From Lachnospiraceae bacterium (GTDB taxonomy: Bacteria; Bacillota; Clostridia; Lachnospirales; Lachnospiraceae), in contig SVFQ01000004.1 in the NCBI GenBank assembly GCA_015056765.1, positions 62,001 to 126,000 on the forward strand: a stretch of DNA of 64,000 bases, given 5' to 3'. This document shows, one piece after another, positions 52,099 through 60,770 of this stretch. The position numbers and the translations under genes are program-made. Positions within the stretch are counted from its first letter, which is position 1. The number at the start of each line of letters is the position of its first letter. The notes below the pieces were generated by a model that saw nothing but the letters and a program-made list of their open reading frames with translations, was not told the DNA's origin and did not search any database.

Positions 52099-53439
52099 AT
52101 GAACGTAGTAGGTATCATTTCAGAATTAAATCCCTTTCATAACGGTCACAGTTATATCATCAAACAGGCTAAGGAACTAACTGACGCTTCTTATGTCGTA
52201 TTGGTGATGAGCGGAAATTATGTGCAGCGTGGCGAGCCAGCCTTTTTAGAAAAAGACTTCCGTGTGAAAGCTGCCCTAAAGTCCGGCGCTGATATGGTGA
52301 TTGAACTGCCCATCCCCTTCGCCACCTCCAGTGCGGAGTATTTTTCTTCTGCGGGTGTGGCCCTTTTGCGTCAGCTTGGTTGTATTACCCACCTGGCATT
52401 TGGTTCTGAAAACGGCAGTATCCAGGATCTTCGAAAAGCTTGTTCTCTCCTTACACTGGAGGAGCGCCCATCTTTTCAGGCTGTCCTGAAAGACTCTTTA
52501 TCCAAAGGCATGGTATATGCAAAAGCCAGAGAAGAAGCATTATACCATGTATACCAGGAAGAATACGGCAAAACTTCCAAAGAACAATCTGTTATTTGGA
52601 CCAAAGAAACCATTCACGACCTATTGTCCAAACCAAACAATGCTCTAGGTCTTTCCTACATGCAGGCATTGCAAAAGCAGAAGTCTCTCATCACGCCCGT
52701 AACCATTAAGCGAATCGGAAATGCCTACGAGGACACAGGGCTTTCCAACACTGGATTTTCCAGTGCTTCCGGCATTCGAGCGCAAGCATCAAACGGGAAA
52801 TTAGAAGCCACCCTATCTTCTATTCCGGAATCCTGTAGAGAAGAGTTTTCCCAGCTCATAAAAGAAAACTATGACATGGGGGCAGATGAATTTACTCTTC
52901 CGCTGCTCACAAAACTTTTGGAATCTGGCAAAGAAGCCTTGCTATCTTACCAGGATGTGACGGATTCCCTGGCAGATAAGTTGTTAAAGAAGCGTTTTGA
53001 AGCTCAGTCCTTTACCGAGCTCGCCATGTCCTGTAAATCAAAAGATATCACCTATGCGCACATCATGCGTGCCCTTCTTCATGTTACACTTGGGATCACC
53101 AAAGAAGAATGTGCCTCCAGAATAGACAAAGGCTATAGCAACTACGCTTCCATACTAGGATATAAAAGTACAGCCTCAGAACTATTTAAACAGTTCAAAG
53201 CCCACGCTAGTATTCCAACCCTGGTGCGAATCTCAGATGCGGAAAAACATTTGGATGAAGCATCCCTTGCCTACTTCAAAAAAGACTTGCAGCGAGACGC
53301 ATTATATCAGGTCCTATTACAGCGCAAAATCGGTCTCTCCGATACGCGTTCTACACTATGGACCTACGAAAGCCCTTCTGCCAAAGCAAAGCTTCCTGTC
53401 TCCTTTCATCCATACAAAAGACAAGTTATCTGTATATAA
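52099..53439 (+). CDS. tmcAL: tRNA(Met) cytidine acetate ligase TmcAL
   Basis: Uses ATP and free acetate to make N4-acetylcytidine at the wobble position of elongator tRNA-Met. The 446-residue protein (once YlbM/DUF795) has the nucleotidyltransferase HNGH in IISELNPFHNGHSYII, SGNYVQRGEPAFLEK and ELPIPFATSSAEYFSSAGV, and GLSNTGFSSASGIR in its second half. AAGGAC precedes the ATG. It is divergent from ackA, whose product acetate is its substrate, and ends at a strong terminator. Confidence 0.94.
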   Translation: MNVVGIISELNPFHNGHSYIIKQAKELTDASYVVLVMSGNYVQRGEPAFLEKDFRVKAALKSGADMVIELPIPFATSSAEYFSSAGVALLRQLGCITHLAFGSENGSIQDLRKACSLLTLEERPSFQAVLKDSLSKGMVYAKAREEALYHVYQEEYGKTSKEQSVIWTKETIHDLLSKPNNALGLSYMQALQKQKSLITPVTIKRIGNAYEDTGLSNTGFSSASGIRAQASNGKLEATLSSIPESCREEFSQLIKENYDMGADEFTLPLLTKLLESGKEALLSYQDVTDSLADKLLKKRFEAQSFTELAMSCKSKDITYAHIMRALLHVTLGITKEECASRIDKGYSNYASILGYKSTASELFKQFKAHASIPTLVRISDAEKHLDEASLAYFKKDLQRDALYQVLLQRKIGLSDTRSTLWTYESPSAKAKLPVSFHPYKRQVICI

Positions 53440-53468
53440 AAAAAGCCATCCATCCGGATGGCTTTTTT
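53438..53468. terminator. Bidirectional terminator after tmcAL
   Basis: AAAAAAGCCATCC-ATCC-GGATGGCTTTTTT is a 13-bp stem with A- and T-runs, ending both tmcAL and the convergent minus-strand operon. Confidence 0.95.
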
Positions 53469-53480
53469 AAGCGATAATCA

Positions 53481-54398
53481 TTAACGATTAATAGAAGCTG
53501 CCATACGATGGTAGGTATGTCGAATACCTCGAATGGCAATAGAATACGCCATAATATTTTTCGGTGTAGCGATACCGGGATGCCCACTATCTCCGATGTG
53601 ATGGATGTCAGCCCCTGTTTGCTTGCACAAAAGCGCAATCTGCTTTATAGTCTCTTCGTCGGTTCCTTCCTGGCTGGTGCCAATGGCTGTCATGGCAAGT
53701 TTGCCAAAGCCGTGGATGCGCGCTACTCTCTTTGCTGCCCAGTCAAGTGTAATACCAGGTACAGTGCCGGGTGCCGGAAGCAAAATAATGTCTGCTCCTG
53801 CTTCTGCAAAAGCATCGATATCTTCCATAGTCAAAATCGCATCTGCACCTTCTGAAATGACACCGGCTGCATGCATCTTACCGGAAGCAATAATCACATC
53901 GTCACCTACTGCCTCTTTGATTTCTCGAATAGCCTTTAAAATGCCTTCATTTGTGACACCAATACCTGGGTTACCTGTAATGAGAATCAAATCTATTCCC
54001 ATATCTCTTGCTCGAATGGCGTTTTCTGCATTGGCTACGCGTCCTTTGGTCAGTGCCCAAGGATTATCGGAGCCTTCCACGATTTCACCGGGTTCTAAGT
54101 TGATACCGATTGGAAGGCCTGTGAACTTTTTCATCAAACGAACAGTGTCTACCGCTTCATGCGACGGTAATCCCTTAATATCCGGATTCCAAACATCAAA
54201 AATATTACACAGAATAAAATCCGAGCCAAATGCAGCGCATAATTCCGCGTTGGTCACATCTTCGCATTGTGGCGTAAAAAAACCGATGCATTCTGTCATC
54301 AGGGTACGGCCTTCGCTTTCTGCCATGGCTTGTAGCAGTTCCTGCTTGTTCATCTTGGCAAAATCGCTGGCGAAACTGTTTAATACTCTCTTTCCCAT
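53481..54398 (-). CDS. DUF7916-like TIM-barrel protein, function unknown
   Basis: The 305-residue protein shows repeated beta-alpha units: DFILCNIFDVWNPDIKGLP, GLPIGINLEPGEIVEG, DLILITGNPGIGVTNEGIL, DDVIIASGKMHAAGV, ADIILLPAPGTVPGIT, KLAMTAIGTSQEGTDE and DIHHIGDSGHPGIATP, ending in SIAIRGIRHTYHRMAASI. Databases often call relatives haloacid dehalogenase-like, but the HAD motif DxDxT is absent; the fold resembles PEP mutase or phosphosugar barrels. It probably binds a phosphorylated ligand, by the Gly-rich loops. GAGG precedes the ATG. It is last in the long operon from polA. Confidence 0.65.
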   Translation of the reverse strand: MGKRVLNSFASDFAKMNKQELLQAMAESEGRTLMTECIGFFTPQCEDVTNAELCAAFGSDFILCNIFDVWNPDIKGLPSHEAVDTVRLMKKFTGLPIGINLEPGEIVEGSDNPWALTKGRVANAENAIRARDMGIDLILITGNPGIGVTNEGILKAIREIKEAVGDDVIIASGKMHAAGVISEGADAILTMEDIDAFAEAGADIILLPAPGTVPGITLDWAAKRVARIHGFGKLAMTAIGTSQEGTDEETIKQIALLCKQTGADIHHIGDSGHPGIATPKNIMAYSIAIRGIRHTYHRMAASINR

Positions 54399-54433
54399 GT
54401 GATAAACCTCTTTTTCTTTGCATGTATCTGAAT

Positions 54434-55522
54434 CTAAGCTTGCTTAGAGTTCATTCTTTTTACCAATTTGCGAATCAGAATTCCCACTCCGTAACTAAAG
54501 AACGCCACAAGTACGGTCAGCGCTACAAAGACTACGGTATGTCGACGTGGCAGGCACGGCATCAAAACATCTCTCGTTGCATCCCAAATATACAGTGTAA
54601 ACAGAATTGGAACATGCCACACATAGATATCAAAGGATACTGCTCCCAGGATATCGCTTACTTTACCGGAAAGAAAAGCATTCACCCAATCACTTAAGAA
54701 GAACAGAATAAGTCCCGGGAACACCAAATAAATACTAAACACAATCTCATATTGCAGAATAAATGGTACGCCGAGTTCCAGTAATACAATAAAAGCTGCA
54801 ACCACCAAAATACCAGCCAATCCAAGCAGGTTGGGAATCTTTCTTTTTCGAATCAGGCCGGCCAAAATCACCCCATAGAAAAAGGAATAGAATCCTGTAA
54901 TCACATGATCAAAGGGAAGAGCAACTCCCAAATGTCTTAATCTATATACCAAAAACGGAAGGATAAAGAAAAGACATAGGCCATAAAACAGCACAGGTTT
55001 CTTTAGGTATTTGCCCATAAACATCAATAATATCTGACATAAAAGTAAAATACTGATATACCACATTGGATTGTTGATCATGGGATCTTTCCAAAGTCCC
55101 CAAGACTGCAATCCCAAAACAGAGAGCACTGTACCTTTCAAGCTAGGCTCTGTTGGAAGAACCCATTCAAAGGTGAGCCCATTTTTTTGGTACAAAAAAG
55201 TCAAAAACTCATAGACTAAAATAGATAGAGCCGGCAGAGGTAAAATTCTAAGCACTTTATGCTTAAAATACGTAACCATCTTGGTCTCTCCACTTTGCAG
55301 TTTGGTTAGGCCATAAGCAGCCATCATGCCGGAGATGATAAAAAAGCATTCTACCAGTCTTCCCCAGTAGTATCTACCGCCCCAAAAGTTGATTCCTTTT
55401 AGATAATAGATTCCTGTAATTTGTTGAAAATGATGTAAAACGATGAAAATCGACATGACGAATTTCATCATGTCGATTCCTCCATATCTTTTTGTCTGAT
55501 GCAAACTTAGTCTCCCACCCAT
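54434..55522 (-). CDS. Membrane O-acyltransferase (acyltransferase family 3)
   Basis: Polytopic membrane enzyme of 362 residues with about ten helices that would O-acetylate a surface glycan or other envelope molecule. The family start RYGGIDMMKFVMSIFIVLHH (with the catalytic His) and RLVECFFIISGMMAAYGL are present. Substrate unknown. The ATG at 55522 lies 8 bases after the DUF711 stop and has no clear ribosome site, so it may depend on coupling. The DUF7916-like gene follows by 36 bases. Confidence 0.85.
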   Translation of the reverse strand: MGGRLSLHQTKRYGGIDMMKFVMSIFIVLHHFQQITGIYYLKGINFWGGRYYWGRLVECFFIISGMMAAYGLTKLQSGETKMVTYFKHKVLRILPLPALSILVYEFLTFLYQKNGLTFEWVLPTEPSLKGTVLSVLGLQSWGLWKDPMINNPMWYISILLLCQILLMFMGKYLKKPVLFYGLCLFFILPFLVYRLRHLGVALPFDHVITGFYSFFYGVILAGLIRKRKIPNLLGLAGILVVAAFIVLLELGVPFILQYEIVFSIYLVFPGLILFFLSDWVNAFLSGKVSDILGAVSFDIYVWHVPILFTLYIWDATRDVLMPCLPRRHTVVFVALTVLVAFFSYGVGILIRKLVKRMNSKQA

Positions 55523-55529
55523 ATACAGA

Positions 55530-56894
55530 TTAGTTTTTAAAACTATGAATCGGTGCCGGAATACGGCCTTTTCTGGATATAAACGCCTCGCAAGAGAAAG
55601 GATTCACAGGCATAATTGGTGCATAACCAAATAATCCGCCAAACTCTACCTTATCTCCCACTTTCTTACCTACAGCAGGAATGATACGAACCGCTGTGGT
55701 TTTTTGATTTACCATACCGATGGCCATCTCATCTGCGATGATACCGGAAATGGTAGATGCAGATGTATCGCCAGGAATCGCAATCATATCCAGGCCTACA
55801 GAACATACGCAGGTCATGGCTTCCAGTTTTTCAATGGTTAATGCTCCGGCTTCCACCGCATCAATCATGCCCTGGTCTTCGCTGACAGGGATGAATGCGC
55901 CACTAAGACCGCCTACATAGGAGCTGGCCATAACGCCGCCTTTTTTCACTTGGTCATTCAGCAATGCCAGTGCAGCTGTTGTACCGGGGGCTCCGGCATA
56001 TTCTAATCCAATTTCACATAAAATATCAGCAACCGAGTCTCCCACTGCAGGAGTAGGCGCCAAAGATAAATCCACAATGCCAAATGGCACCCCAAGTCTT
56101 TCGGAAGCTTCTTTTGCCACTAATTGTCCTACACGAGTAACCTTGAAGGCAGTCTTTTTGATGGTTTCGCAAAGTACTTCAAAGCTCTCTCCGCGAACTT
56201 CTTCCAACGCACTCTTTACAACGCCGGGACCGCTGACACCAACATTGATAATCTCGTCTGCTTCTGTAACACCATGGAAAGCGCCAGCCATAAACGGATT
56301 ATCATCCGGTGCATTGCAAAATACCACGAATTTCATGCAGCCAATAGAGTCTCGTTCTTTGGTTAGCTCTGCCGTTTCTTTGATCATGGAGCCAATCATA
56401 CGGACAGCATCCATATTAATACCGGTTTTTGTAGAGCCTACATTGACACTACTGCAAACCCTCTCTGTTTCTTTTAAAGCCTGGGGAATAGAAGCGATCA
56501 GCATTTCATCTGCTTTTGTCATACCTTTGCTTACCAGTGCAGAATAGCCACCGATGAGATTTACCCCTACATCCGTTGCAGCCTTATCCAAAGTATGAGC
56601 CAGAGTAACAAAATCTTCCGGTGTCTTACAGACTCCGTTACCAATCATGGCAATGGGCGTTACGGAAATACGTTTATTTACAATGGGAATACCATATTCC
56701 TTAGAGATATCTTCTCCCACCTTCACCAAATCTTTAGCAGCTGTGGTGATACGTTTGTAAACTTTTTCATTTAATCTCTGCAAGTCCTCATCCTTGCAGT
56801 CCAGCAGACTGATACCCATCGTAATGGTACGGACATCAAGATTCTGCTTCTCAATCATTTTATTGGTTTCATAAACCTCAGTTAAATTGATCAT
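55530..56894 (-). CDS. PFL-family protein (DUF711/UPF0210)
   Basis: A 454-residue cytosolic protein. [54 protein letters not shown] and [20 protein letters not shown] are characteristic of the family, which has a pyruvate-formate-lyase-like fold but lacks the glycyl-radical loop, so it is not a PFL enzyme. Its function is unknown. It is nearly always paired with a small ACT protein, which here ends 11 bases upstream, so the two probably form one functional unit with amino-acid sensing. AGAGGAT precedes the ATG. Confidence 0.9.
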   Translation of the reverse strand: MINLTEVYETNKMIEKQNLDVRTITMGISLLDCKDEDLQRLNEKVYKRITTAAKDLVKVGEDISKEYGIPIVNKRISVTPIAMIGNGVCKTPEDFVTLAHTLDKAATDVGVNLIGGYSALVSKGMTKADEMLIASIPQALKETERVCSSVNVGSTKTGINMDAVRMIGSMIKETAELTKERDSIGCMKFVVFCNAPDDNPFMAGAFHGVTEADEIINVGVSGPGVVKSALEEVRGESFEVLCETIKKTAFKVTRVGQLVAKEASERLGVPFGIVDLSLAPTPAVGDSVADILCEIGLEYAGAPGTTAALALLNDQVKKGGVMASSYVGGLSGAFIPVSEDQGMIDAVEAGALTIEKLEAMTCVCSVGLDMIAIPGDTSASTISGIIADEMAIGMVNQKTTAVRIIPAVGKKVGDKVEFGGLFGYAPIMPVNPFSCEAFISRKGRIPAPIHSFKN

Positions 56895-56904
56895 CTCTCA
56901 TCCT

Positions 56905-57177
56905 CTATATTCTATGCATCATGTCAAAGATTTCTTCATTCTGACAATTAATGGTAACGCCGATTTCCTCGCCCAAAGATTTCAGTGCATCAGCAAGTAC
57001 ACTGTGTTCTACTGGTGCTGCAGCAGTATCCACGATCATCATCATGTTGAAATACCCATCTACAATGGTCTGAGAAATATCCAGGATGTTGATTTTCTGT
57101 TCTGCTAAATAGGTGCAGACTTTCGCAATGATTCCAACGGTATCTTTACCTACAACAGTAATGATAGACTTTTTCAT
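56905..57177 (-). CDS. ACT-domain protein (UPF0237)
   Basis: A 90-residue protein with one ACT domain (SIITVVGKDTVGIIAKVCTY, LAEQKINILDISQTIVDGYF). ACT domains bind amino acids and regulate a partner. CGAGGAGG precedes the ATG. It is fixed in front of the DUF711 gene in most Firmicutes, so DUF711 is the likely partner; the ligand is unknown. Confidence 0.92.
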   Translation of the reverse strand: MKKSIITVVGKDTVGIIAKVCTYLAEQKINILDISQTIVDGYFNMMMIVDTAAAPVEHSVLADALKSLGEEIGVTINCQNEEIFDMMHRI

Positions 57178-57201
57178 AAGCTCCTCCTCGCTTGTCTTCC
57201 T

Positions 57202-57999
57202 CTAGATTTCAATCGCCTCTGATGGCACATCCCTTTTGGCCACCATCAGCGGAAAATCATGACTTGTGTATTTGCAATCCGACATATCCACCTGCATGCG
57301 AACTGCTTCGTATGCAAGTTCCGGCAGATTGTTCATTTTACTAAGATGTCCTAATACCACAGCTTTTACATGATCATGCAAGATGTCACATAACAGTCTT
57401 CCGGCTGTTTCATTGGACAAATGTCCTCTATCCCCTAAAATACGCTTTTTAAGCGGATATGGATAAGGTCCTGTCTCTAACATGCGCACGTCATGATTGC
57501 TTTCTAACAAAACCACATCCAAATCCTTTAAATTTTCAATTGTATAGGCATCATAATGTCCTAAGTCTGTGCATACCGCAACAGATTTTTTTTCACTGCG
57601 GAACCGGTAAGCCACCGGATCTGCCGCATCATGAGCAATACGAAAAGGTGTCACATCTAAATCTTTTATTCGAAAGCGTTCATCCGGTCTGATGACTTGA
57701 AATAAATCAGGATCTACCTTTCCGATTTTGCTATCTTTGCAAATAGCTTCCACAGTCCCTTTGGTACTATAGATGGGAATGCTATACTTTCTGGCAAGGA
57801 CGCCTAATCCCTGAATATGATCCGAATGCTCATGGGTAATCAAAATACCATCCAAATCTGCCATAGACAGGTCTAAGGATTCAACGCCTTCCCGTACTCG
57901 CTTTCCACTGATTCCCACATCCACCAAAAGGTGCGTGTGGTCATTTCCTACATAAATGCAGTTGCCGCTACTTCCACTGGCAATACTACATAATCTCAT
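57202..57999 (-). CDS. Metallo-beta-lactamase-fold hydrolase (YycJ/WalJ-like)
   Basis: The 265-residue protein has the zinc motif THEHSDHIQG near residue 58, LLVDVGISGKRV and LESNHDVRMLETGPYP, with HLSNETAGRLL and VVLGHLSKMNN near the C-terminus, as in the YycJ/WalJ group, probably a 5'-3' exonuclease for replication-linked repair in Bacillus. No walRK genes are nearby. The start at 57999 uses GGAGG upstream; the longer frame would begin with TTG inside the FtsA-like gene. Its ATG overlaps the TGA of that gene (ATGA). Its place behind polA and coaE fits a DNA-related role. Confidence 0.88.
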   Translation of the reverse strand: MRLCSIASGSSGNCIYVGNDHTHLLVDVGISGKRVREGVESLDLSMADLDGILITHEHSDHIQGLGVLARKYSIPIYSTKGTVEAICKDSKIGKVDPDLFQVIRPDERFRIKDLDVTPFRIAHDAADPVAYRFRSEKKSVAVCTDLGHYDAYTIENLKDLDVVLLESNHDVRMLETGPYPYPLKKRILGDRGHLSNETAGRLLCDILHDHVKAVVLGHLSKMNNLPELAYEAVRMQVDMSDCKYTSHDFPLMVAKRDVPSEAIEI

Positions 58000-60170
58000 G
58001 ATTCTCTTGGCCTCCAACGAATGGTCAGTGTATCTCCATTATGCAGAGGCTCCATATACTGAGCTTCCCTACCATTTAAAATGGTATCTACTCCAGGTCC
58101 CTGCGGATTCTTTAAATCAAAATCAATATGATCAAATACATCCACAAATACATAAGATGGCTTACCTGTCAGCTCCACATCGCCACCATTGACATTGACA
58201 TGAATCGTAACCGGGATGTCTCTTTGAGCAGCTGTTTCACTTTCTACAGAAGGATTTTCACCCTCCGGTAATTCTGCAAACGAGGTAGCATCAGAAGCAT
58301 CCTCCACCGTCTGGGTTTCATTTTCCCGGCTTTCTGATAAAGCTCTGTTAGCTTCATCATATACGCTTTCCTTTTCGCCCTCGTAAAGTACAGCCTCTTC
58401 TGCTTCCTTAGAGCCTCTCTCGTGCCAAGCAAGCAAATAATGTTCGTACACTTTTGTATCTCTGTCTGCCACCTTGTGGTTTACAAACAGTATCATATTT
58501 TCCGGCAAAAGCACATCCATGAATTCCAGGATTTGTCCTGCCGTACAATAGTCTAAAATCTCTACTTCATCGCCATTTTGGATGGAATAATATCCGCTTT
58601 GATAATTTCCATTTACTCTGGCAACCTTCGGTACGTCGATACGGTTATCCTGTACCTGTACCGAAATGATATCTCTGAATTCCGGCAAATCCTGTACCAT
58701 CACAGAAGCTGCCTCACCTGCAGTAGACTCTACCACTGTGATTACATCGTTTTCGTGAATAGGCGCATAGATATTTGCCTCTTTTCCATTGATTTTAATA
58801 ACAGCCGCCTCGCCTAACTGGCCTTTCACGGTACGTTGTTTTTTATTCACTGAGAAAGTAAGTTCCGCACCACGACGTGGGAATAATCTTTCATTGGAGT
58901 AGTCCGCCTGCAATGCAGCGTCCACTACAGCAAGCTTGTCGTTATTATAGAGTTTGATTCTTTGATGATTAAAGGTCACAAAGATAAAGTTATTACTTTG
59001 TTCGTAGTAATTCAGGCAAATACCGATTGGGGTAACCAGCAAGGAATCCTTCACTACGCCTTCTTCTTCGAACTCTATTTGACCCATGACTTCCTCACCA
59101 CGAAGCGCAACACGCTCCCTCATGATGCCAAGTTCGTCTGCCACTGCTTCTGCATAGCCGGGGATTTTTCCGCCACCGCCAACAATGAATACAGCGCTTA
59201 CAGCCTGTCCGCCATTGAGTTCTTTGATTTTATCTGCTGCAGCCTTTGCAAGTTCTTTTACATGAGCCTTGGTGATCTGCAATACTTTTTCTTTGGTGAT
59301 TTTCTGTGGCAGCCCCATAATGTCGGTATAGGTCACCTCGTCCTTATCCAAAATGCTACATTTAATCTCTTCTGCTGTAGCAAAGTCTACAAGGCAAGCT
59401 TTGGCTACGATTTCTGTAAGGCCATCTCCTGCCATAGGAATCATGCCATAGGCAATCACGCTACCATCCTGCGTAATACAAATATCGGAAGTACCGGCTC
59501 CCACATCAATCAGCGCCAAATTCAGCATACGGAACTTCTCCGGAATAGCCACTTGAATAGCCGCTATAGGCTCCAATGTCATGGTAGCCACTTCCAGTCC
59601 TGCAACGCCTACTGCTTTATATAAGCCATCGATAACATCATCCGGTAAAAAGGTAGCAATGATATCTGCACCGATGGACTCTGCCTTATGTTCCTCCGGA
59701 TTCAGAATGGGGTTTCCATTCATATAGTACCGAATTACCGTACTACCAACGCAATAGAAGGAATCCTTTTCTTTGCCCTGGGCAGGAAATTCCTCATAGG
59801 CTTTCTGGATGCCTTCTGTTTTCAAGGCAAAAACATCTTCCCCTGTAACAGTTCTGGCTTCCGGGAATTCTAAGTCATAATGTACCGTCACGGTGCGGAG
59901 CACACGACCAGCGGCAGCAATACATACCTTTTTCAGGCTGATTCCGGTTACTTCCTCCAGGTCACGCTTCACATCTTCAATGGTGTGTCCTACCTTCATA
60001 ATGTCATGAATCTGACCATCCAACATAGCTCTTGTTTCATGCTCTTTGGACCTTTGCGCGATGACATGGAAGATATCGCCTTTTTTATATCCAACTGTAC
60101 CTACGATACTTCTTGTACCGATATCGAGACCAAATACTGTCTCTCCTGCGTATTTTTTATACTGTGACAA
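57996..60170 (-). CDS. FtsA-like actin-fold protein with repeated C-terminal modules
   Basis: The protein has an FtsA/PilM-type actin fold at its N-terminus (FGLDIGTRSIVGTVGYKKGD, LALIDVGAGTSDICITQDGS, SAVFIVGGGGKIPGY), up to about residue 385 of 724. Beyond it are three similar segments at about 457-479, 516-540 and 695-719 (ING/VNG/LNG...HENDVITV, QNGDEVEIL, HNGDTLTI), which look like small beta-grasp-type modules, with an acidic Ser/Glu-rich linker at about 590-650. I choose TTG at 60170 because GGAGG lies 6 bases upstream, inside the coaE end; ATG at 60191 lacks a ribosome site. The genuine FtsA of the cell is not proven to be this one; it may be a division or envelope paralog. Confidence 0.83.
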   Translation of the reverse strand: MSQYKKYAGETVFGLDIGTRSIVGTVGYKKGDIFHVIAQRSKEHETRAMLDGQIHDIMKVGHTIEDVKRDLEEVTGISLKKVCIAAAGRVLRTVTVHYDLEFPEARTVTGEDVFALKTEGIQKAYEEFPAQGKEKDSFYCVGSTVIRYYMNGNPILNPEEHKAESIGADIIATFLPDDVIDGLYKAVGVAGLEVATMTLEPIAAIQVAIPEKFRMLNLALIDVGAGTSDICITQDGSVIAYGMIPMAGDGLTEIVAKACLVDFATAEEIKCSILDKDEVTYTDIMGLPQKITKEKVLQITKAHVKELAKAAADKIKELNGGQAVSAVFIVGGGGKIPGYAEAVADELGIMRERVALRGEEVMGQIEFEEEGVVKDSLLVTPIGICLNYYEQSNNFIFVTFNHQRIKLYNNDKLAVVDAALQADYSNERLFPRRGAELTFSVNKKQRTVKGQLGEAAVIKINGKEANIYAPIHENDVITVVESTAGEAASVMVQDLPEFRDIISVQVQDNRIDVPKVARVNGNYQSGYYSIQNGDEVEILDYCTAGQILEFMDVLLPENMILFVNHKVADRDTKVYEHYLLAWHERGSKEAEEAVLYEGEKESVYDEANRALSESRENETQTVEDASDATSFAELPEGENPSVESETAAQRDIPVTIHVNVNGGDVELTGKPSYVFVDVFDHIDFDLKNPQGPGVDTILNGREAQYMEPLHNGDTLTIRWRPRES

Positions 60171-60762
60171 AATACCCCTCCAATATGGCATCGATTTGCC
60201 GCCAGGTATCTGACTGCACACCACTATTCTCTATGACGACTTTGCAAGCCTTCCGAAAAGAGGCTTCATCTAGCTGGGAAGCCATAATCTGCTTGCATTT
60301 TTCGGCAGAATATCCACGGCTTTCCATAAGCCTTTTTATGCGAACCTCATCCTTCGCATAAATATACCATAGTTCATCACAAATTTTATCAAATCCATTC
60401 TCTATGAGCAAGGCTGCCTCTATAAAAAAGTAGTCTACTGTTGGGCATTTTCGCATGGCTGCGATTTCATCTGTGATTGCTTTCACCACCGCAGGATGAA
60501 TCAAATCATTGATTTGCTGCAAAAGGATCGGATTCTCATAGATTTTCTTCGCCATTTTGGCCTTATCGATTTCTTCATCAGGCCCCAAAACATCTCTTCC
60601 AAGGAGCTCTAGGACCGGTTCGTAAAGCGGCCTGCCCTTTTGTTGCAACTCCTTTGCCATTGTGTCTGCGTATAAAATTTTGGCTTTATAATGGGTCTCG
60701 ATGTAGCCAAGTACTGTACTCTTGCCTGCACCTACACCACCTGTAATGCCGATAACTTTCAT
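60157..60762 (-). CDS. coaE: Dephospho-CoA kinase
   Basis: Last step of coenzyme A synthesis, phosphorylation of dephospho-CoA. The 201-residue protein has the P-loop KVIGITGGVGAGKSTVLGYI, DTMAKELQQKGRPLYEPVLE, and the VDYFFIEAALLIENGFD block. AAGGAGAA precedes the ATG. Its end overlaps the start of the FtsA-like gene, and it follows polA by 8 bases; the polA-coaE pair is common (polA-mutM-coaE in many Firmicutes, mutM is missing here). Confidence 0.97.
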   Translation of the reverse strand: MKVIGITGGVGAGKSTVLGYIETHYKAKILYADTMAKELQQKGRPLYEPVLELLGRDVLGPDEEIDKAKMAKKIYENPILLQQINDLIHPAVVKAITDEIAAMRKCPTVDYFFIEAALLIENGFDKICDELWYIYAKDEVRIKRLMESRGYSAEKCKQIMASQLDEASFRKACKVVIENSGVQSDTWRQIDAILEGYFVTV

Positions 60763-60770
60763 ATTTCTCC

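Noticed and set aside
53605..54402. 265-codon open frame on the plus strand
   Set aside because: Antisense of the DUF7916-like gene. No motif and no ribosome site; the minus-strand frame has recognisable beta-alpha repeats.
55530..56894. Pyruvate formate-lyase
   Set aside because: The family name 'PFL' is misleading; the glycyl-radical loop and catalytic cysteines are absent and DUF711 blocks are present.
58962..59624. 220-codon open frame on the plus strand
   Set aside because: Antisense of the FtsA-like actin domain; Cys/His-rich but without a recognisable pattern.
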